A stretch of DNA of 64,000 nucleotides. Origin: Brachynemurus nebulosus (lineage: Eukaryota; Arthropoda; Insecta; Neuroptera; Myrmeleontidae). Below are positions 36,801 to 48,985 of the stretch, piece by piece. The position numbers were made by a program, and so were the translations under genes. The stretch covers positions 1,852,501 to 1,916,500 of the forward strand of contig JAPWDM010000024.1 in NCBI GenBank assembly GCA_035578155.1. Direction: 5' to 3'. Under the pieces are notes generated by a model. That model ran no database searches and was not told the origin of the DNA. It saw only the letters and a list, made by a program, of their open reading frames with translations. How positions within the stretch are numbered: the stretch's first letter is position 1; each line of letters begins with the position of its first letter.

Positions 36801-37563
36801 TGATATCTAATTGACTACTATCTACAGTATTATGGGCGCAAGCTAAAAAGAACTCTTTTATCTACATGTGCATTTATCTTTGTCTATCATATTAATAAAT
36901 AGAAGTTTGCTTACTCACTCATATAAAAACATAATTAATTACTTGGTTTGGTTGGTAACTATGGAAATAATACAATTTGTGTTTCCCCCACCTCAGTTTC
37001 TGGAGGTCTTTTGAACTTGCGCCCATAATACCAGTACAATTTTCAAAAAATATTCCATGTAACAATTAGAGTTTTATTTTATGTATAGATTTTTAGATAA
37101 AGGATAATTAAGGAAAATTATTTCATATTTTATTCTGAAAGCTGTGAAATCTACTGAACTGACAAATCCTGATTAATGCGTGTCTAGTACGCCAGTGGCG
37201 TAACTAAATTTTTTGGACCCTGGAGCGAGTCCGATTCGAGCACCTCCTCCCCGAAAGTCAATTTTCTCAATAATACAATCGACCAACAAAAAAAGTCTAT
37301 TTCTCCACACAAAATTTAATTCCTTCCTCAATTTCACCCATATTTTCCCTATTATTCCCTTTTTTGGAGTGCGTTCCGAAGCGACTGCTTCACTTGTTCC
37401 GTCGCTGTAGTCAGATCTCTATAGCACGTACTTGGCGAATTTTTTAATTAGGTAAAGCAGGATTGTTTTTTAAGGACATTTACAAATGAATTTATTGCAA
37501 TACAAATTTAAAATGAAAAATGATAGAATAACATATGACAGACTAGCAAGAAATCGTCCAAGA

Positions 37564-38199
37564 GCGAGTCGGGCTCGCACAATTAGGGTTCCATACGTTG
37601 ATTAATACGGCCAAATTAATATTCTTTCACTACCTATACTTAAACCTTATTTTTTGTTAATTAGAACTGAGAGATTGATATATGAATTTTTTCACATTGT
37701 ACTGTAGCATCAGTAAATACGTTTGCCTTTGTTATTTTTTTTCAGCAACTATTTAACTGTCGAAAAAATTCGTAGTTTTCTGACAATCTATAATGAAATA
37801 GCTATTAACTCTATTAAAATCAAAATTTTAGGTTTAGAATCATTGGAAATCAGGGAGAGACAGTCATCTCTAGCAAGTTTTGAACTATATCAGTAAGACC
37901 ACTGGACCAGAAATTATAAACAAATATTTTTAGAATTCTTCAAGGTAACTCCTTAAAATGACATATCACACGATAGATTAATTAAAACTTCTTTTTGGAC
38001 CAAACCAATCTCCCATTTTAATCCAACTTTTTTTTTTCTTCTGAATTACAACGACCTAACATTATGCCGAATTTCAAATTCCTATACGTTACATAGTTTT
38101 CAAGAAAACCTCTATGGTAAACAGACAGACGGATATGAAAGTAATCTTATAAGGGTTTCGTGTTTTCTTTTAACCTACGGAACCCTAAAAATGACTCGC
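37564..38199. mobile_element. 636-bp MITE-like element
   Basis: GCGAGTC...TTAGGGTTCCATA at the left and TACGGAACCCTAA...GACTCGC at the right form imperfect terminal inverted repeats. The pattern (GCGAGTCGGGCTCGCAC, AGGGTTCC, ACAGACAGACGG, ACGGAACCCTAA) is that of a very common insect repeat, from memory. No open frame. No clear target duplication. Confidence 0.65.
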
Positions 38200-38904
38200 C
38201 AACGAATTATGTATAATTACGTACACAACGATAAAATAATTTGTATTATTGTTATTATCTTAACTAATTACATACATAGGTACATTCTTCATGTATAATT
38301 AATATTTTTATCATTTGATCAATTTTAATTAAAATTAAATATTTTTTGTCAAAAATTCATTAACTTATTAGGCACACTCGTAGTGATAGTATTAAAATTA
38401 AAACATTTAATACTTAATTATCATTTTATGGTAGAACATAGGCAGAAAATTTATCGCTGTGGTATTTGATTTAACATAACATGTATATGTTATAATAGTT
38501 ATTTTATACAGTGTGATGTTATCAAAGTTATCACACGAGAGGTTTCTACTTTTTTGGAATAAAGGTCGTAATTCAATAAGAAGGGAGAAATTTGCGTTCG
38601 GGTAAATCATTTACTGTTTTACTTTTGTTAAATTTTTATGCGTGAATGTAGTGATTTCATCAAGTTTCAACCCTTAACAAAATTATAAACCGTTAAGTAC
38701 GTAAAACACTTTTCAAAATTTTTATCTTTCGAATGGCTGAATCAATTTTGCTATAGAAAATGTATATAATAGAAGATACTGAGATACTTTTGAAGAAATT
38801 TTTTGGATAACTTTAATGGTTAAAACAGAAAGAAAATATAATATAATGGTTAAAACAGAGAGAAAATATAATTCCGATGTAAAAATGGGAGAAGTGGGAG
38901 AAAA

Positions 38905-39500
38905 GTAATGTGGAATTCCTAAAAAGCACTAACTGGATACTAAATCAATACATGTACAAAATTTCAGCCCTCTACGTTTACTCAGGGAGTCTCTAGGCGT
39001 GTTAGAAAAAAGGCAAAAAAAATCAAGGAAATATTGGCATAAAAATCGTGGGGGTAAGGGTTAAAAGTTGAAACCTCCAAAAAGCAGTGGCTGGCTATTA
39101 ACTTAACCTGTGCACAAAATTTCAACCCTCTAGGTTTATTTGGGGAGATTTTGACCGGAACGAAACTGTTAAAAAACAAGAAAAATCATCTTCTTTTTGG
39201 TGTAAAAATGATGGGGGTAAGGGTTGAAAGTTGAGACCCCCAAAAGGCACCCCCTTGATACTAACTGAATCCGAATACAAAATTTCAGCCCTCTAGGTTT
39301 ATTTGGGTGACCTGTGCGAGTCGTACAAACTTCGAAAACGTCAAAAAAGCATGAAATTGTAGCTTAAAAATGGTGGGGGTGGGGGCAAAATATCAAAACC
39401 TCCAAAAAGCAGACGCTAGGTACGAACTCTATCAACACACCAAATTTCAACCCTTTACGTTAATTTTGGGGGGCTGTGGGCGTGTTAGATCCAGCCAAAA
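38905..39500. repeat. Four diverged ~160-bp tandem units
   Basis: The block CAAAATTTCAACCCTCTAGG recurs near 38957, 39116, 39280 and 39441 (spacing 159-164 bp), each followed 60-70 bp later by a GTAAAAATGGTGGGGGTAAGG-like run and AAACCTCCAAAAAGCA. The units are old and diverged. No gene in them. Confidence 0.75.
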
Positions 39501-39703
39501 TCCTTTTTTCAACCTCGAATCCCTCCAAATCATCCCAGAAAGCTGCATTTTGGATATGTTGTAGATAATCGACCCCAACATTATTATCAACCGGTTTGGA
39601 AAAGTTTTATTGTTTTGTTGCCCTCCCACCACCCCCCTAAAAGTTGGGTCAGATCCAAAATTTTCTTAAAATTTGACCCCACTCACAAATAGAAGATAGA
39701 GAG

Positions 39704-40286
39704 AAAACTTCGTTTGTAACGGAAACTGGTCGTTTTATGTTTATAGTATTAGCATTCAGTTTAAAAAATGCACCAGCTACTTTTCAACGAATATTATCTA
39801 ATATTATTAAAAGAAACAAATTAGATCACTTTTGCGTATACTATATTGATCACATTCTAATATTTTCCAAAACTTTCGATGAACACCTAAGACACATAGA
39901 AAAATTCTTAAAAGTTGTTGAAGTTGAAGGTTTCAGATTAAAATTAATGAAATGTAAATTCGCAGCTGTCAGTAAAAACCTTGGGTCATGTTATTCAAGA
40001 AAATTGAGTTTTGCCGGCACAGGACAATTTGATTGCAATAAGAAACTTGCAGAGACCAACTGATAAATCTGGTTGGTGTTCGTAGTATTTTAGGTACAAT
40101 AAACTATTACTTAAGATACATCGAAAATAGTACACAAAAAAATTTTAACCTTTACACAATTTACTAATGAAGAACGTTGACCTTAATTGGTCAGAAGACT
40201 GTGAAAAAAGTTTTAATTTGATAAAAGAGTATATTTTATGTTCAAATCCAATTCTACAAATTCTACCAATTCTACCAATAGATAAA
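39704..40286 (+). pseudogene. Second Gypsy element: RT relic
   Basis: Begins abruptly with the RT palm block KTSFVTETGRF, then AFSLKNAPATFQR, and the catalytic YxDD region reads YYIDHILIFSK, with the second catalytic Asp replaced by His. A frameshift near 39990 and a stop follow, then LNWSEDCEKSFNLIKEYI, the tether before RNase H. The sequence ends at 40286 in an ATTCTACCA microduplication. RNase H and the integrase zinc finger of the same kind of element resume at 47252, so the relic is split by inserted DNA. It belongs to a different Gypsy family from the 11.7-25.4 kb element. Confidence 0.88.
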
Positions 40287-42542
40287 ATTTATAGGTCAGT
40301 TCAATCATATATTCCAAAATTCTGTGCAAAATCAATTATTTATAGCACTTGACCCTGCTCGCCCAATGACTCTAAAATAACTTTCTTCACGGGAAATGTT
40401 ACACGAGGCAAGCAAAGGACAGAAGTTAACTATCGTAGAGACAATAGAAATAAATAAACATAACTCCGATTACATTTTAAATGTCTACACCGATATTTAC
40501 AGTTTAACTTTATTTTCAAAATTATAATTTATTTAAACTTTTAAAATTGTACTTTGCTCTAATATTATCTTTTTGTCAATTTCAATTTCAATCTTTTATC
40601 ACGTGTTTGTTTCCCTTTTGTCACATGTAATGTAATCTTGTTTTTCTGGATTTTCGGATTCTCCCACTACCCCGCCCCTTCCACTTCCACATCACACGCC
40701 ATTCCCCCTTCATAGAGTATAGGTAGATAAAATTAGTATATAAGGCACGTGTCGAATGTCATTTTTAATTCTGTTTGAAAATGAACTAACGGTTCGAAAC
40801 AATATTGTCACAGTTTCAAAAATAAAAATGGTATTTTGCAAAGTATTTGTTTATTATTTACAAATATAGAATACCATAAAGTAACGCTCAAATCTATTAA
40901 TATCTTACTATCATATTTTATTAGCATGGCTAATTACCGCACCGTAAGAATTTAGTATAGGCAGGTATCTATACCAGCAGTTTTAGAATTGTTGCTATTT
41001 TGGGCCCTTCAAGGCATCAAGGCCCCGGGAAATTATTTTAACGTTACTTTCATCTTTCATAGAGATCTCAACAGTACTTGAGTAAAAATTGTTAAATTTC
41101 TTCAGCTTTTTAATTTGCGCCCTATTTGGTGTAACTGACGAACAATGTGACCATATGTCCTTTTAAATTTGATATTCTGGAATTTTGTACAAAATCAGTT
41201 CCTTATGTGCTTCGCTTCCCTCGCTCGATGACTCTAAAGTATTAGGTATTCATATTTTAGTATTTTCAAGTCATATGCATATTTTTATAGCATGCCTAAT
41301 TTTCATAAAATTTTATCAAAATCAGTCAAGTATAGAGTTGTTTGATTCGATAGCGCTGGAGGATTCCTTCCAACTTCACCTTGATTTCAAATCAGATATT
41401 CTGAAATTCTCCGCTATATTCGTATTTCAATAGCATGTCTAATTTTCATACCTTGAGATCTTATCGTAGATAGTTAGATATTCATACTGACAATTTTAAG
41501 AGCACTGTAATTTGTGAGACATCTTGAGATCCCAGGGCTTTGGAGAATATTTCTGAATTCACATTAATTTTTTTCGGAATCTGAATAATATTTGAGAAAA
41601 ATTTGGATAATGTCCGTCTGATCGTTTATTTGAAAGTTTTTTTGGGTCCGCAAAAGCCTACGGGGGAATTTTAGCCTCATGTCATGCCAAATTTTCTTCA
41701 GAGTCTCAGTACTATTCGAGAAAAATTTGGTCAAGATCCGTCCAGCTATTTATTTTGGGTTTCATTGGAAAACCAAAAATTTGATAACGATACGTCCAGT
41801 CGTTTACTTTAGGCTTTCTTGGGAGTTCTTAGGTCCTGCATGAAAACTTTAACTTTGATCGTATTTTTTTTTTTTTTTTGATTCGTTTACCAATTTCACC
41901 TAGTCTTGTTTCATTATTTTTTGATACCTGCTACCGTTTTTTTCAAAACTACTGAGGACAAATAAGTGAAGTTCATATTTCATTTTTAATGTCAGGAAGA
42001 CCGAGCCCGGCTCGATAGAAATTTCATCTGTATGGAATTTGCTGAGAACAGCAGACGTGCCAATTGATGACAACTGGACTGTCCAGTTATTTATTTCTTT
42101 ATAGGATACAATAGTTATTTCTGTATTAAGAGCGCAAAATGATGGTTTGCCGCTCGATTGAGAATGTTGACGTGCGACGCCGCCAGGCGGAGCGCGCTAA
42201 TCTCATGAGAGCGGCAAGTCATTTTGTGCTCGAATTACACACAAAATTTTTTCTACAATCTTATAAAAATTTTTTTTATTTAAAAGATATTTGAAAAAAT
42301 AATAATGGACGTTAATATTTACTTTAATATTATAATTTTTGCATAAATATCTGGAGGGGTACTTGAGAAATTACTGTCACTATTACATATTTACATCATA
42401 TATGTACATATATTTTTTTTTAGCGAATTTCCAAAACTGGAAATTCAGCTTTTACGCCAGGTGTCATGGTGCGACCTAAGCCCGAGACCATATCAGAAAT
42501 ATGTTTTGAGGTCCCTAGAATACGAAAATGATATTCACTAAA

Positions 42543-42545
<3 letters not shown>

Positions 42546-42632
<87 letters not shown>
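42546..42632. repeat. (TA)n microsatellite
   Basis: About 87 bp of uninterrupted TA. The tyrosine/isoleucine open frame on the minus strand through it is an artefact. Confidence 0.97.
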
Positions 42633-42636
<4 letters not shown>

Positions 42637-42654
42637 CCGCGCGATAACTCTCGA

Positions 42655-42905
42655 ACGAAACGTTTAATGCTTATGAAATTTTGTGTGCGAATTCGATTTT
42701 CCAAATCGTTGGATGAGTTCGTTAGCCAGACACGTCGGATGCCCAGAAGTAGGTTTTCCGGGCGTTTTTTGTCAACAAAATGAGTTTTTTGCCAGAATTA
42801 AGCAATTTTTCAAATTTTTTTTTACACCAAGCCCTAGTAAAAGGTAAAATGCATAAAAAATGTTTTTATACCGTTGCTCTAAATTACTTACTTTTCGAGA
42901 AAAAC
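42655..42905 (+). repeat. Diverged direct repeat, copy 1
   Basis: A block with CCAGACACGTC, AAAATGAGTTTTTTGCCA, CAATTTTTCAAATTTTTTT and TTTCGAGAAAAAC recurs in the same order and orientation at 46215-46470. The copies are old (many differences) and 3.55 kb apart. Confidence 0.6.
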
Positions 42906-45528
42906 TAGGAAATATGTCGTTCTCCATTCACTCGCACTCGCATTCTTTTTTTTTCTGTCTCATTTTTTACGAGCTAAATTCGAAAAAAACCGCTTTTTAA
43001 GTAGCATGTCATGATTTTTTTAATCCAATTTAACGATTCGACTATATTCTTTTTCTTTGTCAGTTAAATGTTTTTATAATGTATCTCTATTCCATTTTTT
43101 TTTAGATAAAAAATCACGGCGCAGTTTTTTATGTGATATGATCAGAATTTAGATGATGTTTACACCTTCCTAAAATTAATAAGAGCTTGCTACAATCGCA
43201 TAAAAATTACGTTAAATCATATTCAAACAATAATATTTTTACGTAATTTTCTATCCAAATGACAATACTACGTTATAATTATATGTATAAACCCATCATT
43301 TTAGTGGTAAATAAATTTGCACATTCAGTTTTTTTTTCTTTTGACAACAAAACAAATAATTTTAAATTTTGACAAGTTGTATCATACATTTTTGAAAATA
43401 TTAAATATTTATTTTTTTAAGGCAAAAATGTATTAAAGATCTGAAATTTGTTTAACAAAAACCATACATCTGCTCTTTTTACCTTAAAAATCTCGGAAAA
43501 TAGAATATTTTTCAATAATTAACTCAGAAAAAGCATATATGAGGTAATTTTCATGATATTTTTTTGAAAATTTCAAAATAGTAGGGTTACAATGTTTTTT
43601 TTTTTTAATTATTTTGTAGAATTTGGTAAACACACATCGTAAAAAGTACTCGCCTTGAAAAAATCAAACAAGTATTTAAAAAAAAAATACTATTTCTTAA
43701 AGAAAATATTAAAATTATGTACAAATGCCGTCCTGACCAACTGATATATTGGAACCGATTTTGAGCAGCTGAATTTACTACAGGCAAAAGCTCATAGTGA
43801 ATACACACATTTTTTAACATCCTTTTGAATTTTGTAATTCAATCATTACAAATAAAATCTAAATAAAAAAAAATCTCTATGACCTGTTTTTTCTCAATTT
43901 TCTAGCATCAAATCTAGCGATAATTAACTAGCGGGTGATTGTATTGACCACACATTTTAATGTAAAATATATTAATTTTAACCGGCTTCAAAATAACGTT
44001 TCGATTTTAACAATAAAAATATTTAAAAAAAAGTGTTTAAGTTCTGGCAAGATTGTCAAAAAGGGACTGAAATATTTAATGTGTTAAGTACTTACTAGAC
44101 TTATAAACTTTCATTTTCGTATACGCTTTCGGTTTCGGATATTTAATTATTTCGGATATCGGTAGTTTTAGTTACGGTTACGAATATCCATAACATCCCT
44201 AATGTAAATGTTTGTCAATCCAACTTCATCGAGAGAAAGTTAATTAGGTATTTACGATTTTCGGAAGAACACGTATATAAATTTTATAAGTACGTATTAC
44301 CATATAAACACATTTGGTTTGCAATTTTTTAATAATTAGTTTCTACGCTACTGAAATTATCTATCCATTTGAAAATTGGGATCCAGTGATGTACATTGAC
44401 ACTACAAAAGTGTGGGTGAAAAATTTCATTTTTACTTTTACTGAAATTATGTCATAAATTCATATTTTCAGAATTTATTCATTTGACAGAAAAATTCTAA
44501 ATTATTAAAAAAGCCAAATAATTAATAACAATTAAAATAAAAAAAAAAAAACAGAAAACATTTATTTATATTTGCATTTTTATAAAAACATGTAGGTATT
44601 ATATTTTATATGCACTTTAACTAAAATGTCAAATTTCACACGTTGTTAATTTTCAATTTCACTCATAATGTGCTTAAAAATCAAAACTTAAAGTTTATAA
44701 CATTCACAATCCGTGTAGAGTGTCCATACGTCTTGGTTTTCCCGGATTTGTCACGGTTCTAGCTCCGTTGCTCCGGTGTCCCGACAGACTTTTTCAAGAC
44801 GTCGGTCGATTTGTTTCGGTTTTTCAAACTACTAATTTTTTATTTTCATCATCTAATAAGTACACAATTTTTCATTTTAAATAATGAATAGTTCAGTATC
44901 ATATTAAAAGATCAACAGTAGATTCATTTACAACCAAACCTAAAAATATTTAAAAAAAATTAATTACTAATTAAATTTTCCAAGTTTTTTCGATTTTACC
45001 TTAAACACGAACTTCCAAAAAAACATTTTCTTTTCTTAACTTTCCATCATATATGTATCTACATAAATAAATTGTAATATTATTTTGCTTGCTTTTATGA
45101 TACTGAAGGTACTGAAGTTATTGAACAATTAAAAATTAAAATGACTGGAATTTTATTCGAACTTTTAAATAAAGTAGTTAACTAACGCGCTAGATAGATA
45201 ACGCCACAATACAGAAATTGCCAACATTTAAATGTTCATGTTTCACATTAATACAAAATAAAATACATTAATACAAAATAAAATTGTCTAAGAAGCTCAC
45301 TTTCATAAGAAATTTTATAAAAATTTAAAAAATATATATTTCCTAGAACAGGGGGCGATTTATTTTAAAAAAAAATTAATATTTTAAATAAAGAGCCATT
45401 AATAGGTAATCTATACATATAATACAAATGTAACGAGACCGTTTCTGTATAGGGAATATTTTTTAAAAATTGTGCAGAATCTGTAAATAGTTATCGATGT
45501 AGATATCAAAACAGCGATTTTTTAAATT

Positions 45529-45532
<4 letters not shown>

Positions 45533-45569
<37 letters not shown>

Positions 45570-46010
45570 TCGTCTGTTCACGCATCACACAAAAACTACT
45601 GGATGGATTTTAATGAAATTTGGTGTGCCGACAACTTATTACCCGGATCAACATCTAAGATACTTTCTACTTCGAGAAAATGTCTCATTCCCACGGGAAA
45701 ATGGAAAAACCATGTTGAGCATGTGCATACAGTACGCAAAAACTATTGAACGGATTTTGATGCAATTTGGTGTGGTGATAACTTATTACCTGAGTCCGCA
45801 TCTCAGATACTTTTTATTTCGGGAAAGTGGCTCATTCCCACAGGAAAATAAAAAAACTTTTTGAGCATGTGCACATATTACGCGAAAACTATTGAACGGA
45901 TTTTTATGAAATCTGGTGTAGTGATAACTTATTACCTGCGTCAACATTTAGGATACTTTTTATTACGGGAAAATATTTCCTTCCTTCAGGAAAATTCAAA
46001 AATTATTTTG
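45533..46010 (+). repeat. (TCTG)n and three ~147-bp tandem units
   Basis: A TCTG microsatellite (45533-45570) leads into three units starting with ATTTTAATGAAATTTGGTG-like words near 45604, 45752 and 45897 (spacing 146-148 bp), each with an AACTTATTACC block and a CGGGAAAAT...CATTCCCA core. The 83-codon open frame at 45613-45864 lies across two units and is not a gene. Same family as 30037-30890 and 36690-36800. Confidence 0.8.
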
Positions 46011-46214
46011 CTTATGTGCATGTATACTTAAAACTATTGTTCTATGCGAATGCTTTATAATTACTATACTTATATACTTGTCATTTATTACATTAAATTT
46101 ACCATAATACAAAATTTCTGGAGACTAACTCTATTTTAAATTAATTTAGAAATTTCGAAAATTTAAGTGCCTATATATCCGAAAAATTCATTTTGGATGA
46201 AACTTGTTATATTT

Positions 46215-46470
46215 ATAGGATAGATACTAGTTTGGGATGCAAATATAATAAAACAATAAAACGTTGGAAGTCCAAAAATTTTGTATGAGTTCTCCAGTCA
46301 GACACGTCCAATTCCAAAAACCTCAAAAAAATGAGTTTTTTTGCAAACAATTTGCCAAAATTTAAAAGTTTTTCCAATTTTTTTTACATTGTGGTAAAGA
46401 ACCAAGAAAATCACAGAAAATACATTTTGAACCATTATTCTAGGTAAGCGGGTTTTCGAAAAAAAGTAAC
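46215..46470 (+). repeat. Diverged direct repeat, copy 2
   Basis: Second copy of 42655-42905: GTCAGACACGTCC, AAAATGAGTTTTTTTGC, GTTTTTCCAATTTTTTTTAC and TTTCGAAAAAAAG in the same order. Too diverged to be the LTRs of a young element. Confidence 0.55.
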
Positions 46471-47251
46471 TTTTATGATTGGAAATTCGCTATGTTATGC
46501 AGATGCTGCGACAGGGGTATTTTTAAATTTTTTATTCTAGTTATGTATTAATTCTAGTTGCTTATTTATTATTTTTAATTAATATTTTCCAGTTACTTTG
46601 AATTTAATAAAATTAATACTTCTCTTGATTACGATAAACATAATAATTTTAGAATCTGTTTATTTATTGGTTACCATAGAAAATATAAACAAGGCCTACC
46701 CGATTTGTAATTAAATATACGTTGAGCTTTTCCGCTTTACTTTTACTTTTCCGCTTTAAAGTGTAAAGTAGAAATTTGTTGCTCGGCAACGAGAGTCTTC
46801 GGCAAATAGACATTTTGCGCTCTCTTCACAGAGCGCAAAAGCCTTCTTTCCACTAAGAATGTAGAAAAATAGTATCTTCCACAGTAAATAAGCAATTTCT
46901 TAGTAGTCATAGGTAAAAATATTATTGGTGGTATCTATAGAAATATTTATTAATATTTACAAAAATTCAAAAATGATTTTTTCACAAATACTTAGCAACT
47001 ATTTAAAATTTGTATGATTTTTTTAATTAATTCATAGATTGGTGTAGACAGTAATAAAAAATTAATATTTTACGGTTTTTCGTAAATTTCGACGGTTAGA
47101 CAAAAAATCTTGTAAAACCCTTTCTTAGCGAGCGCCTACGACCCAATAGGGACCTACATGCCAAATTTCAAGTTTGTAGGTATTATAGTTCTGGAAATAT
47201 TGTGATAGATGGGTGAACGAGTGGTATCTGCCTTTTATATAACAGATAAAT

Positions 47252-47945
47252 AAAGACGTATTTATTGAAACGGATGCAAGTTCATTAGGACTTGGTGCCA
47301 CTTTAAAACAACCAAATGAAGATGGCTTGCTTATGCCAGTTGCATATTTTTCAAGAAAACTGACACCTACCGAAAAGAAATTGAAAGCCATTCATCTAGA
47401 ATGTAAAGCAATAAAAGACTCCATTGTAAATTGGCAATATTGTCTAATTGGTCAAAAATTTAAAATTTGTTCTGATCATAAACGATTGGAAAATCTAAAA
47501 AAAAAACCAAAACTGATGAATTACTAGGTGATTTAGTTTATTATTTATCCCAATATAATTTCAAAATTATATATAAGCCTGGTAAAGAAAATATTTTGAC
47601 CTCTTCTCTATCAAGAAATCCGGTATTAGAAAACTTTGAAGATGAAGACGTTCTAAAAGTAGTCAATTTGATTCAATTAAAAGAAATTATTCTAGGTCAG
47701 AAATATAATGAAGAAGAATCAAAAATAGCTAAAAAAACAGAAAGACATCAAAATATCACATTTAAGAAATTAAAAGATAGAAAAAGGATATTTGTTTCAG
47801 TTAATTTTGGAAAAAAATTAATAAAAAAAAATACATGAATATTATGGTCATATTGGTGCTGGCCATTTAAGTATCAAAATAAGACCTTATTACTACTTCA
47901 AAAATTTGGATAAACTAATAAGTGATTTCTGTAAAAATTGCACAG
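47252..47945 (+). pseudogene. Second Gypsy element: RNase H and integrase zinc finger
   Basis: RNase H with FIETDAS (first Asp), the VAYFSRKLTPTEKK block, then ICSDHKRLENL (third Asp), a frameshift near 47515, a shifted YNFKIIYKPGKEN block, and a stretch ending in the integrase zinc-binding motif (HYGHIGAGHLS with FCKNCTAC, 47837-47945). After the second Cys pair a stop follows and the retroelement sequence fades near 47965, where the Polinton begins. The order and strand continue the RT relic at 39704-40286. Confidence 0.85.
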
Positions 47946-47969
47946 CATGTATGTAAAATAAAACAAGAA

Positions 47970-48985
47970 GAATGCGATTATTTGGGCGAATGTCAGTAGA
48001 TAGGCTAGGAGAGAGCTGTGACACCGCAAAACTAAGCAACTTGAACCCTTTTGCCAATGTTTGAAATCGTGTAACTTTACGGTACTAGACATTCCGAACT
48101 GATGAGTCATCAAACTGTATCGATGTGCAAACCTTAACCTTTGACCCGGCACGTACCGAGTACATGTATTTAAAATTTGTTGTTGACATATGACCCCAAC
48201 ACTCGCTCATACTGCTGGCCTTGAAATTCCTAAGAGGTGAGTCATCGCCAGCAACCGAATTAATTATGTTAACCCATTATGCATCATCACTATTTTCGTC
48301 ACAATTTAGTTTTGTGTTAACCCATTACCCGCCATAGTTTTTGAATGCAAACCTAACGCATGCGCAGATTGAATTTAAGTACACGACGCATGCGCAGACT
48401 GAATTTTAGGTTACAATTTGATAGATGGGGTACACTACTGCGTCAAAAATGTGGGGTTACCCTAACTCGGGGGTGGCCCCAAACTTTTGACACCGTACTG
48501 TACTTAAATAATTGGTACACTGCCGTGTCAAAAGTGTGGACCCCCCCTGGCCAAAAAAGTATCCTATCACTTTTTGAAGCGTACTGTACGTGCAAACCTT
48601 GACCCCAACACGCGCTTGCCTTAATTGCGTCATCTTAAACGAACTATCACGTCAAAAAATGTGGGGAATACCCTAACCCAGGAGTAGCCCCAAACTTTTG
48701 ACGCCGTACTGTACTTAAATTTTTGGTACACTACCGTGTCAAAAGTGCGGGCCCCCCTGAGCAAAAAGGTATCCGATCACTTTTTGAAGCGTACTGTACG
48801 TGCAAACTTTAACCCCAACATGCGCTTACCTTAATTGCATCATTTTAAACGAACTACCAAGTCAAAAATGTGGGGAATACCCTAACCCAAGGGGTGGCCG
48901 CTAAATTTTGTGGGGGGCACTGTACCAAGCGCTAGCCGCAATCATGACTTCAGACTCCAGATTCCAGACTCCAGATTTCTGACCG
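47970..48985 (+). repeat. Left terminal inverted repeat of the Polinton
   Basis: 48210-48985 matches the reverse complement of 63224-64000 almost exactly; the one length difference I see is a single T in AATTAATTATG (left) against AATTAATTTATG (right). The left repeat extends further out, to about 47970, beyond what the window shows of the right one. It holds a ~210-bp tandem repeat and two direct GCATGCGCAGA words at 48360 and 48388. Confidence 0.93.
48423..48920 (+). repeat. ~210-bp tandem repeat inside the left TIR
   Basis: About 2.3 units with a period near 210 bp. Each contains CAAAAATGTGGGG, a CCCTAACCC block, CAAACTTTTGACACCG, TACTGTACTTAAAT, a CGTGTCAAAAGTG block and GAAGCGTACTGTACGTGCAA (48577 and 48787). 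The mirror image lies in the right TIR. Confidence 0.85.

Larger units (their letters stand above)
40287..47243. mobile_element. ~7 kb insertion splitting the second Gypsy relic
   Basis: The RT tether ends at 40286 and RNase H resumes at 47252. The 7-bp sequence AGATAAA borders both sides (40280-40286 and 47244-47250), a plausible target duplication. The inside is noncoding and full of repeats: a (TA)n tract, a diverged direct repeat (42655-42905 and 46215-46470), the 45.5 kb array, and, at the right end, a repeat tail (CATGCCAAATTTCAAGTTTG, 47158-47177) typical of insect interspersed repeats. No coding domain of a LINE or transposase is recognisable. It may be several insertions, not one. 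Confidence 0.55.

Noticed and set aside
40600..40830. LTR or promoter (TATATAAGG and an AACGGTTCGAAAC-like end)
   Set aside because: No second copy, PBS or TSD could be found, so only a loose resemblance to insect repeat ends remains.
42420..42704. 94-codon minus-strand frame with YI repeats
   Set aside because: Also the (TA)n tract translated.
44700..44830. Terminal repeat of a DNA transposon (GTCCATACGTCTTGG block)
   Set aside because: No matching right end or target duplication was seen.
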